This document shows, piece by piece, positions 6,727 to 12,135 of a stretch of DNA of 12,135 nt (positions are counted from its first letter, which is position 1; every line of letters starts with the position of its first letter). Origin of the DNA: Halorhodospira sp. (GTDB taxonomy: Bacteria > Pseudomonadota > Gammaproteobacteria > Nitrococcales > Halorhodospiraceae); assembly GCA_007121755.1 (NCBI GenBank), contig SKJZ01000123.1:1-12135 (forward strand). The letters are read 5' to 3'. A program made the position numbers and the translations under genes. The notes under the pieces were generated by a model. It searched no databases, was not told the origin of the DNA, and worked only from the letters and a program-made list of their open reading frames with translations.

Positions 6727-6928
6727 GCCCGGTGCTCCTGTATTGGTTTCGGGACGGTGGATTGCCGCATCGCTTTAGTTATCTCGCGGGAACAGCTATG
6801 TCGGCGTTGGATCCATGCAATGGTAAATGATAATAAATAATCGAACTATTGGTGCATGTAAAAACCCGTTAACTTAACGTTAACGAACCTTTGTCGGCAG
6901 CCGATTTGGGTTACCTCGGAGGGGGGGG
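6727..6928. other. metG-MCP intergenic spacer
   Basis: A 202-bp gap between metG and the chemoreceptor gene, both on the minus strand. It is AT-rich in the middle (6820-6890) and must hold the chemoreceptor promoter unless metG transcripts read through. No FNR box was found. GCCGACAT (6805 to 6798 on the minus strand) resembles a sigma-28 -10, but the expected -35 is poor, so no promoter is called. An 8-G tract lies just outside the metG stop. Confidence 0.5.
6860..6885 (-). terminator. Possible intrinsic terminator of metG
   Basis: On the minus strand CGTTAAC-GTTAA-GTTAACG forms a 7-bp perfect stem with a 5-nt loop, followed by GGTTTTT. It lies about 45-70 bp past the metG stop. The stem is AT-rich and therefore weak, and the same sequence can be read as a tandem TTAAC repeat, so the call is tentative. 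Confidence 0.4.
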
Positions 6929-8959
6929 CTACTTCACGCGCATTCCGGGTTCTGCACCCTCTTCAGGGCTGATGATCCACAGCTCCTTGCCGCCTGGCCC
7001 GGCACATAAGACCATGCCCTCGGAGATCCCGAAGCGCATCTTTCGGGGCTTCAGGTTGGCGACACAGACGACCAGCCGCCCGGTCAACTGCTCGGGGGCG
7101 TACGCTTGGCGCACGCCGGCGAAAACCTGGCGGGTTTCGCCGCCCAGGTCGAGCTCCAGCCGCAGCAGCTTGTCTGCGCCCTCCACCGCCTCGGCGGCCT
7201 TGACCTCGGCCACGCGCAGGTCGAGCTTGGCGAAATCGTCGATGGTGATCTCTTCGCCGATGGGGTCTTGGGCCAAGCGCCCCGCGGTCTTCGCAGGGTT
7301 GTCGCCGCCACCGAGGGTCTCTTTCGATGCGTCCACCATCGCCTCCACTTGTCGCGGGTCGATACGGGTTTTTAACGGATTGAACGGGTTGACGGCGCAA
7401 TCGAGCAACGGCGTCTGGATGTCCGCCCACGATTGCTCCGGCAGGTTGAGAAACGCCTCTGCGTCGTTCGCCAGGCCGGGCAGGACCGGTTTGATATACA
7501 CAGTCAATACTCGGAAGAGGTTCAGACCGAGGGTGCAGATCTTCTGCACAGCGTCGCGTTGCGCCGGATCCTTGGCCAGTTGCCACGGCTTCTCGGCGTC
7601 GATGTACTGATTGGCCTGGTCGGCCAGGCCCATGATCTCCCGCATAGCGCGGGCGAAGTCCCGCTCTTCGTAGAGATCGGCGATGCGTTCGGCCTGGGCG
7701 GTGAACTCGCGGTACAACTCCGGCGCGGCAAGCCCGGTGGCGAGCCGGCCGTCGAACAGCTTATCGATAAAGCTCGCGCAGCGGCTGGCGATGTTGACCA
7801 GCTTGCCGACCACGTCGCTGTTGACCCGCTGGGTGAAGTCTTCCAGCGAGAGATCGATGTCCTCGACGCTGGGGCCGAGTTTGGCGGCGAAGTAGTAGCG
7901 CAGGTACTCCGGGTCCAATTCGTCGAGATAGCTGCGGGCCGTGATGAACGTGCCGCGCGACTTCGACATCTTCTGTCCGTCGACGGTCAGGAAGCCGTGG
8001 CAGAAGACGGCGTCGGGCATCCGGAACGAGGCGCCGTGGAGCATCGCCGGCCAGAAGAGGGTGTGGAAGTAGGCGATGTCCTTGCCGATGAAGTGGTACA
8101 ACTCCGTGTCCCCTTCGCTGCCGGCGGCCCAGAAGGCGTCGAAGTCGAGGCCCCGTTCCTGGCAGAGGCGGCGGAAACTCGCCATGTAGCCGATCGGCGC
8201 GTCGAGCCAGACGTAGAAATACTTGTCCTCGGTGCCGGGGATGCGGAAGCCGAAGTAGGGCGCGTCGCGGGAGATGTCCCAGTCGCGCAGACCCTCCCGA
8301 AACCACTCGGCGAGCTTGTTCGCCACTTCCTCTTGGAGCCGTCCGGAGGTGGCCCACTCTTGTAGCAGGGCCTCGAAGTCCTGCAGGCGGAAAAAGTAGT
8401 GCTCCGACTCCCGGAGTTCCGGGGTCTCGCCGGAGACTACCGAGATCGGGTCGGTGAGGTCGGCCGGGGTGTAGGTGGCGCTGCAGACCTCGCACGAGTC
8501 GCCGTACTGATCGGCGGCGCCGCAGCGCGGGCAGGTTCCTTTGATGTAGCGGTCCGGCAGGAACATCCCCTCCTTGGGATCGTAGAGTTGGGAGATGGTG
8601 CGCCGCTCGATGTGTCCCCCGGCGTCGAGCCGCTGATAGATCAGTTCGGCGAAATACCGGTTCTCCTCCGAGTGGGTGGAGTGGTAGCAGTCGAACTCGA
8701 TCAGAAAGTCGGCGAAGTCCCGCTGGTGGGCCCGCCCCATCTCCTCGATCAGATCCTCCGGGCGTATGCCGCGCTCCCGCGCCTTGAGCATGATCGGCGT
8801 GCCGTGGGCGTCGTCGGCGCATACGTAGTAGCATTCGTGGCCGCGCAGGCGTTGGAAGCGCGCCCAGATATCGGTCTGGATGTACTCCACCAGATGGCCC
8901 AGATGGATGGGTCCGTTGGCGTAGGGCAGGGCGCTGGTGACGAGGATACGACGGGCCAT
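6929..8959 (-). CDS. metG: Methionine--tRNA ligase MetG
   Basis: Cytoplasmic class I aminoacyl-tRNA synthetase of 676 residues that charges tRNA-Met with methionine. Visible: the HIGH-type motif in PYANGPIHLGHL (HLGH at 19-22), a zinc knuckle CPRCG...CEVC (Cys143, 146, 156, 159), the KMSKS loop (GQKMSKSRGT, 330-334), the anticodon-binding helical domain, and the appended EMAP/Trbp111-type tRNA-binding domain (about 573-676: DDFAKLDLRVAEV to GMVLCAG), as in E. coli MetG (677). The sequence is intact. The start ATG at 8959 has no obvious Shine-Dalgarno. A likely extended -10 on the minus strand lies at 8998-9006. It is divergent from crcB with only about 26-41 bp between starts. Confidence 0.98.
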   Translation of the reverse strand: MARRILVTSALPYANGPIHLGHLVEYIQTDIWARFQRLRGHECYYVCADDAHGTPIMLKARERGIRPEDLIEEMGRAHQRDFADFLIEFDCYHSTHSEENRYFAELIYQRLDAGGHIERRTISQLYDPKEGMFLPDRYIKGTCPRCGAADQYGDSCEVCSATYTPADLTDPISVVSGETPELRESEHYFFRLQDFEALLQEWATSGRLQEEVANKLAEWFREGLRDWDISRDAPYFGFRIPGTEDKYFYVWLDAPIGYMASFRRLCQERGLDFDAFWAAGSEGDTELYHFIGKDIAYFHTLFWPAMLHGASFRMPDAVFCHGFLTVDGQKMSKSRGTFITARSYLDELDPEYLRYYFAAKLGPSVEDIDLSLEDFTQRVNSDVVGKLVNIASRCASFIDKLFDGRLATGLAAPELYREFTAQAERIADLYEERDFARAMREIMGLADQANQYIDAEKPWQLAKDPAQRDAVQKICTLGLNLFRVLTVYIKPVLPGLANDAEAFLNLPEQSWADIQTPLLDCAVNPFNPLKTRIDPRQVEAMVDASKETLGGGDNPAKTAGRLAQDPIGEEITIDDFAKLDLRVAEVKAAEAVEGADKLLRLELDLGGETRQVFAGVRQAYAPEQLTGRLVVCVANLKPRKMRFGISEGMVLCAGPGGKELWIISPEEGAEPGMRVK

Positions 8960-8997
8960 GGGTTATTGTTCGGCAGCCATGAAAAATGGAGCGCCGC

Positions 8998-9006
8998 ATT
9001 ATGCCA
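8998..9006 (-). promoter_or_regulatory. Candidate extended -10 element for metG
   Basis: TGGCATAAT on the minus strand combines a TGN extension with CATAAT (5 of 6 to TATAAT). A start about 7 nt downstream would give a leader near 32 nt before the metG ATG. No good -35 is present, which an extended -10 can tolerate. It overlaps the preferred crcB start codon at 9001. Confidence 0.45.
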
Positions 9007-9408
9007 GAACAGGCGGTCATGGTCGTGTGGGTCGCCGTGGGTGGTGGCGTCGGTGGATTGGGGCGGTACTGGATCTCGGGGTGGATTTCCCGGTGGCGGC
9101 GCGGCCCCTTTCCCTGGGGCACCCTGGCGGTAAACTGGATCGGGGCGGGGGCTGCGGGGATCATTGCGGCACGGCTCTCCACGGGGGCGTTCGATGCCGG
9201 CGGGGCCGATGCGGTTGCGGCGCTGTTGCTGGTGGGTGTGTGTGGGGCGTTCACCACGGTCTCGTCGTTCAGCTTGGAGAGCCTGGGCCTGGTGCGTGAC
9301 GGGCAAGCGGGGCGGGCTGCCGCCTATGTGTTGGCTACCGTGGCCGGCTGCTTGATTATGGTGGCAGTGGGCTTTTCCCTCGCCGGCGGCATCGGGGAGG
9401 TATCGTGA
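9001..9408 (+). CDS. crcB: Fluoride ion channel CrcB/FluC, first subunit
   Basis: Small four-helix inner-membrane protein of 135 residues in the CrcB/Fluc family, which exports fluoride as an antiparallel dimer. Family marks: GGGVGGLGRY near residues 14-23, PWGTLAVNWIGA (38-49, with the pore Asn45) and GVCGAFTTVSSFSLE (79-93). In the last motif the usual TTFSxF has Val87 in place of the first pore phenylalanine, while Phe90 is kept. The start ATG at 9001 has GGAG 9 nt upstream; an in-frame ATG at 8986 would add five residues but lacks a ribosome binding site. The 3' end overlaps the second crcB in a GTGA tetramer. No fluoride riboswitch fits in the short upstream gap. Confidence 0.9.
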   Translation: MPEQAVMVVWVAVGGGVGGLGRYWISGWISRWRRGPFPWGTLAVNWIGAGAAGIIAARLSTGAFDAGGADAVAALLLVGVCGAFTTVSSFSLESLGLVRDGQAGRAAAYVLATVAGCLIMVAVGFSLAGGIGEVS

Positions 9409-9803
9409 ACGGTGCCGTGGCGGTGGCTGCCGGCAGTGCTTTGGGCGCCGTCCTACGGTTCGCTGCCGGCACGTGGGTCGTGGAGGGCGCCGCCGTGGGC
9501 GGTTTTCCGTGGGCCACGTTGTGGATCAACGCCTCGGGGGCCTTCGCCATCGGTGTTCTGGCGGTGTGGATGGGGCCGGGTGGGCGGTGGCGGGAGGCGT
9601 CGTCGGCGCGACTTTTCCTGGTCACCGGGCTGTGCGGTGGCTATACCACGTTCTCGGTCTTCAGCCTGGAGACACTGGAGTTGCTGTCCGGCGGCGCCGC
9701 GTCGGTCGCCGCCGCCTACGTGGGCGGCACCTTGGTGGCCTCCCTGCTGGCGGTCTGGGCGGGGTACGTGCTGGCGTTACACTGTTGCCGTGCGGGATGC
9801 TGA
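9405..9803 (+). CDS. crcB: Fluoride ion channel CrcB/FluC, second subunit
   Basis: Second CrcB paralogue of 132 residues with four predicted membrane helices. It shows GSALGAVLRFA (10-20), PWATLWINASGA (35-46, Asn42) and GLCGGYTTFSVFSLE (75-89) with both phenylalanines of the pore box (Phe83, Phe86). The GTG start at 9405 has GGGAGG about 5 nt upstream and overlaps the stop of the first copy, so the two are translationally coupled, as expected for subunits of a heterodimer. The C-terminus (ALHCCRAGC) is unusual in holding three cysteines. Confidence 0.9.
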   Translation: MNGAVAVAAGSALGAVLRFAAGTWVVEGAAVGGFPWATLWINASGAFAIGVLAVWMGPGGRWREASSARLFLVTGLCGGYTTFSVFSLETLELLSGGAASVAAAYVGGTLVASLLAVWAGYVLALHCCRAGC

Positions 9804-9845
9804 AGGGGGATCCCGTCGTTAATGACTGAATCTTTGGGAGGGTGC

Positions 9846-10562
9846 ATGTCGGTGCGTCGAGTAGTGGGAACGTCTCTGGTGGCCGCCGCGGTGTTCTCGG
9901 CCGCTCCGGTGTGGGCCGGCGGGCACTACGTGGTGAAGCCCGCCGAACTGGTGGAGCCGCGCAGCGGGGAGCTTGCCTTCTGGCAGGAGGAGCGGCGCAA
10001 CGACGTCAAGAGCCAAGGGACGTTCGGGCGGCTGACCTTCCGCCGGAACGCCCCGCGCCAGTACACCTTGGAGCTGGGCAGTGAAGGGACCCGGGCAGAG
10101 TTTCCGGAGGCGTCGTCCCGCTCGACGTTCTACGTGGAGGGAAAACACCTGTTCCGCCAGATGCATCACCACGGTTACGGATTCGGGGTCTTGCTGGGGG
10201 CGGACTACAGCATCACCGACCGTTACCGGGAGGAGGTCGTCCTCTTGTTTCCCCTCTCGATGCCGTTGGGAGAGCGGACCCGGCTCCATCTCAACGTCGG
10301 TGGTGAGCACGACCGGGTGATCGACGAGACGGAGAGCGTCTGGGGGGTCGCCCTGGAGCGGGATATAGGACGGCGTTGGGAGTTTGTTCTGGCCGCTGCT
10401 GGAAATTCCGACAGCGATCGGGAGCACTTCGGGCAGGCCGGGCTGCGGCTGCGGTTGATGGACGACCTGATGACGTTGAGCTTCACTTACGGCACCGAGT
10501 TCGACTCCGATTCCGAGGATATCTCCTACCTCGGTTTGACCCTCGATGGACTCCGTTTCTAA
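9846..10562 (+). CDS. Secreted beta-barrel-like protein of unknown function
   Basis: Protein of 238 residues, family not recognised. It has a clear Sec signal peptide (MSVRRVVGTSLVAAAVF..., cleavage likely after PVWA at 24). The rest alternates polar and hydrophobic residues in strand-sized blocks (GYGFGVLLGADYSIT, EEVVLLFPLSM, TRLHLNVGGEH, SVWGVALE, RRWEFVLAAAG, AGLRLRL, MTLSFTYGTEF) and ends YLGLTLDGLRF. The terminal Phe and last-strand pattern are typical of outer-membrane beta-barrels, so an outer-membrane location is likely. A His-rich MHHHG lies at about 106-110. The start ATG at 9846 is chosen because GGGAGGG precedes it closely and the signal peptide begins there; an in-frame ATG at 9822 would add eight residues. 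It lies 42 bp after crcB and may be co-transcribed with it. Confidence 0.8.
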   Translation: MSVRRVVGTSLVAAAVFSAAPVWAGGHYVVKPAELVEPRSGELAFWQEERRNDVKSQGTFGRLTFRRNAPRQYTLELGSEGTRAEFPEASSRSTFYVEGKHLFRQMHHHGYGFGVLLGADYSITDRYREEVVLLFPLSMPLGERTRLHLNVGGEHDRVIDETESVWGVALERDIGRRWEFVLAAAGNSDSDREHFGQAGLRLRLMDDLMTLSFTYGTEFDSDSEDISYLGLTLDGLRF

Positions 10563-10580
10563 ACATCCGTTAATAAAACA

Positions 10581-10687
10581 CTGAATAAGCCGTCATTGCG
10601 AGGAGCGGAGCGATTAAGCAATCTCCACTACTTGGGCGTCAACCCATGGAGATTGCTTCGCTACGCTCGCACTGACGGATTGTTCGG
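10581..10687. repeat. 108-bp palindromic intergenic repeat, copy 2
   Basis: Second copy of the repeat at 4245-4352. It shares CGTCATTGCGAGGAGCGGAG and AAGCAATCTCCA in the left half and returns as GGAGATTGCTTCG...CTCGCACTGACG. Its inverted arms are better preserved than in copy 1. It lies at a convergent gene junction, as copy 1 does. Confidence 0.87.
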
Positions 10688-10698
10688 CGCTTCCCTAA

Positions 10699-10848
10699 GG
10701 GGGCTCGAAAAACCGGCCGAGGGCGGGAGTGGACCTCCTAGCGGGGGCGTCGGCGGCATGGACGCCGCCGTCGAGCGTACAGGGATGTATTCACCGCGTC
10801 CCCCGCTAGGAGGTCCACTCCCGCCCTCGGCCGGTTTTTCGAGCCCCC
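10699..10848. repeat. Long perfect inverted repeat (49-bp arms, 52-bp loop), MITE-like
   Basis: The left arm 10699-10747 is the exact reverse complement of 10800-10848. Arms begin GGGGGCTCGAAAAACCGGCC and end CTCCTAGCGGGGG. The 52-bp centre holds a smaller hairpin (CGGCGGC at 10751-10757 with GCCGCCG at 10764-10770). CCCTAAGGG occurs in direct orientation on both sides (10693-10701 and 10849-10857), consistent with a 9-bp target duplication, though the G-runs blur the exact ends. No transposase is encoded. The right end touches the stop codon of the diheme cytochrome gene. Confidence 0.88.
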
Positions 10849-10850
10849 CC

Positions 10851-11732
10851 CTAAGGGATGGGCTCCAGCGAGAGGATGTATTCGGCAATGGCCCGGCGAT
10901 CGCCATCAGTTAGGTGGCTGGAGCCGACCTCAATGAACTCGGCCATGGAGCCGCCGGCGAAGTCGCCGTCGGGCGTTACGCCGAAACCGAGATAGCGGAC
11001 GATGTGGCGCTCCCGCCAGTCGCCGACGCCCTCTTCCGGGTGGGGGGTGATGTTGGGTATGCGGGTCTCTCCGGGCGCATCGGGGTTGCCGGCGAAGGCG
11101 CGGGAGTGGTCCAGCCCGCCGGCGAGATTGCGCGGGGTGTGGCATTCGGCGCAGTGGCCGAGCGCCCGCACCAAGTAGGCCCCCCGGTTCCAGGACTCCG
11201 AACGCTCCGGGTCCGGCTCGAAGGGAGCGGGATCGAAGTTGAGCATTTTCCAGCCGAAGAGCAGGGAGCGGTGGGAGAGAGGCCAGCTGACCTCGTGGCG
11301 GTAGTTCGGCTTGGCCACCGGCTGCACGGTTTGGAGGTAGGCCCACAGGGCGTCGATGTCCTCCCCGGTCATCCCGGCGTACGCGGTGTAAGGGAAGACG
11401 GGGTAGTAGTGCCGCCCCTCCGGGTCGAGGCCCTGTGAGAGCGCTCGATGCAGATCCTCACGCCGCCACTCGCCGATACCGTGAAGCGGATCCGGGGTGA
11501 TGTTCGGACCGTAAAAGGTGCCGAACGGCGTCTCGATCGGGCGTCCGCCGGCCAGAAATGGGGCGCCGTCATACGCCGCGGTGTGGCAGGCGGCGCACGC
11601 CCCGGCCCGCAGGATGTACCACCCCGCCTCTTCCTCGGCGGAGAGCCCGTCCGGCGGTCCCGCGGCGGCGCCCGCCGCCAGCAGCAGCGCCGCAGCGGAT
11701 AGGAACCAAAGCGGTTGTCTTCGTGTTGTCAC
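10851..11732 (-). CDS. Diheme c-type cytochrome
   Basis: Periplasmic or membrane-tethered electron carrier of 293 residues with two cytochrome c domains. An N-terminal signal or anchor (TTRRQPLWFLSAAALLLAA, about 2-20) is followed by haem site 1, CAACH (46-50), with probable axial Met121 (YAGMTGED), and haem site 2, CAECH (194-198), with probable Met263 (GGSMAEF). The pattern FLAGGRPIETPFGTFYGPNI resembles the cytochrome subunits of membrane alcohol/sugar dehydrogenases, but no dehydrogenase gene is adjacent, so the redox partner is unknown. The start is taken as GTG at 11732, overlapping the cytochrome c' stop as GTGA; this gives a proper signal peptide, whereas a longer frame to 11900 would read through the upstream gene. 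The AGGAGG is very close to the GTG, so reinitiation after the upstream stop is likely. Confidence 0.88.
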   Translation of the reverse strand: MTTRRQPLWFLSAAALLLAAGAAAGPPDGLSAEEEAGWYILRAGACAACHTAAYDGAPFLAGGRPIETPFGTFYGPNITPDPLHGIGEWRREDLHRALSQGLDPEGRHYYPVFPYTAYAGMTGEDIDALWAYLQTVQPVAKPNYRHEVSWPLSHRSLLFGWKMLNFDPAPFEPDPERSESWNRGAYLVRALGHCAECHTPRNLAGGLDHSRAFAGNPDAPGETRIPNITPHPEEGVGDWRERHIVRYLGFGVTPDGDFAGGSMAEFIEVGSSHLTDGDRRAIAEYILSLEPIP

Positions 11733-12135
11733 TCCTCCTGGACCCGGAAGTCGTCGTGGCAGGCGCGGCACGACTGCCCGAGATCGCGGAAATACGGCAT
11801 TGCTTGGGCCGGATCGCCCCCCGCCGCCGCTTCGCGGAACGCGGCGGCCGCCTGGTGGGTGGCCTCGGCGCGCTCCTCGAAGGTGGCGCGGTCCCCCCAC
11901 ACCTCCGGTCTGGCGTCGCTGTCCTCATGGGCGGTGCCTTCGGGGAAGAGCGCCGGGATGTCGGCGGTCAGCCGCTCGATGGCCCTGGCGTGTTCCTCGA
12001 GGTTGCCGGCGAAGGGGGCGCCGTCGATCAAGATCGCCGCCGAGGCCGAAGCATTGCCGCCGACGGCGCTCATCACGGCTTGGCGGTAGTCGACATAGAC
12101 TTCGGTATCGGCCGCGTGGGCTGACGCGGCGAGGA
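11729..12135 (-). CDS. Cytochrome c' (5' end outside window)
   Basis: Class II c-type cytochrome, a periplasmic four-helix haem protein that binds NO in denitrifiers and phototrophs. The start lies beyond the right edge. The readable frame begins inside the signal peptide (LAASAHA, cleavage before ADTEVYV) and continues through YRQAVM, typical of helix A, to the C-terminal haem motif GQSCRACHDDFR that is diagnostic of the class. About 128 mature residues fit the family. The open frame runs to the window end, so the in-frame internal starts near 12076 are not the true start. It is coupled to the diheme cytochrome gene by a GTGA overlap. Confidence 0.88.
   Translation of the reverse strand, partial: LAASAHAADTEVYVDYRQAVMSAVGGNASASAAILIDGAPFAGNLEEHARAIERLTADIPALFPEGTAHEDSDARPEVWGDRATFEERAEATHQAAAAFREAAAGGDPAQAMPYFRDLGQSCRACHDDFRVQEE

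Larger units (their letters stand above)
10563..10850. other. Convergent intergenic region with two palindromic elements
   Basis: The 288-bp gap between the 3' ends of the beta-barrel gene and the diheme cytochrome gene. It is almost wholly made of the 108-bp palindromic repeat (10581-10687) and the long inverted-repeat element (10699-10848). Open frames across it are translations of the palindromes and are not supported as genes. Either element could stop transcription from both sides. Confidence 0.8.

Noticed and set aside
6775..6805. Sigma-28 type promoter for the chemoreceptor
   Set aside because: GCCGACAT resembles the -10, but the TAAA -35 is missing at the required spacing; the alternative TAAA at 6778 lacks a matching -10.
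6921..6928. G8 tract just past the metG stop as a phase-variation switch
   Set aside because: It lies outside any coding frame and away from a recognisable promoter spacer, so slippage would have no evident effect.
7433..8365. A 310-residue plus-strand open frame, and a 498-residue minus-strand frame at 7761-9257, over metG
   Set aside because: MetG fills this region with clear HIGH, zinc and KMSKS motifs; the other frames are shadows.
8960..9000. A fluoride riboswitch upstream of crcB
   Set aside because: The gap is at most 41 bp, too short for the crcB-motif RNA, and no match to its core was seen.
10596..10913. Open frames on both strands across the palindromic elements (also 10661-10906)
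   Set aside because: They translate the inverted repeats themselves, giving near-mirrored Pro/Gly-rich peptides, with no ribosome binding site.
11733..11900. Extension of the diheme cytochrome to a start at 11900
   Set aside because: The added 56 residues are Arg/Pro/Gly-rich, overlap the cytochrome c' haem region in another frame and would bury the signal peptide.
1..12135. CRISPR arrays, tRNA or rRNA genes, integrase or transposase genes
   Set aside because: No regularly spaced repeats, tRNA-like cloverleaf or recombinase motifs were noticed by eye; tRNAscan and CRISPR finders would be decisive.

Overview
The window looks like chromosomal DNA of a GC-rich, nitrate-respiring proteobacterium, most likely a gammaproteobacterium. 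The evidence is the gene order napF-napD-napA, a NarX/NarL pair with classical motifs, FNR/ANR-type boxes, a full-length MetG with a fused C-terminal tRNA-binding domain, and a cytochrome c'. The genus cannot be fixed from the sequence alone. Coding is dense, and most long ORFs antisense to napA and metG are GC-driven shadows.

Left part (1-5101) is a nitrate block. The minus-strand operon napF-napD-napA encodes the periplasmic nitrate reductase; napA runs off the left edge. A 298-bp regulatory gap holds an FNR-type box and a near-perfect 7-2-7 NarL/NarP site. Next is a plus-strand NarX-type nitrate sensor kinase, followed convergently by a minus-strand NarL-type response regulator. The napF and narL promoters share a 34-bp composite module: an FNR box plus a second GGC-N5-GCC dyad. 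This suggests one anaerobic switch drives both the reductase and its regulator.

Middle part (5104-9803). A minus-strand methyl-accepting chemotaxis protein carries a CZB-like zinc-binding signature in its periplasmic loop. It is preceded by metG on the same strand. Divergent from metG are two overlapping crcB/fluC genes for a probable heterodimeric fluoride channel, then a gene for a small secreted beta-barrel-like protein of unknown function.

Right part (9846-12135). After the beta-barrel gene lies a convergent gap. It holds the second copy of a ~108-bp palindromic repeat (the first lies between narX and narL) and a 49-bp perfect inverted-repeat element flanked by a direct repeat. Beyond it a minus-strand operon encodes a cytochrome c' (its start lies past the right edge) translationally coupled to a diheme c-type cytochrome. 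Together the genes describe anaerobic nitrate respiration and its signalling, with possible NO handling by cytochrome c'. A housekeeping tRNA synthetase and a fluoride-export locus are interposed.
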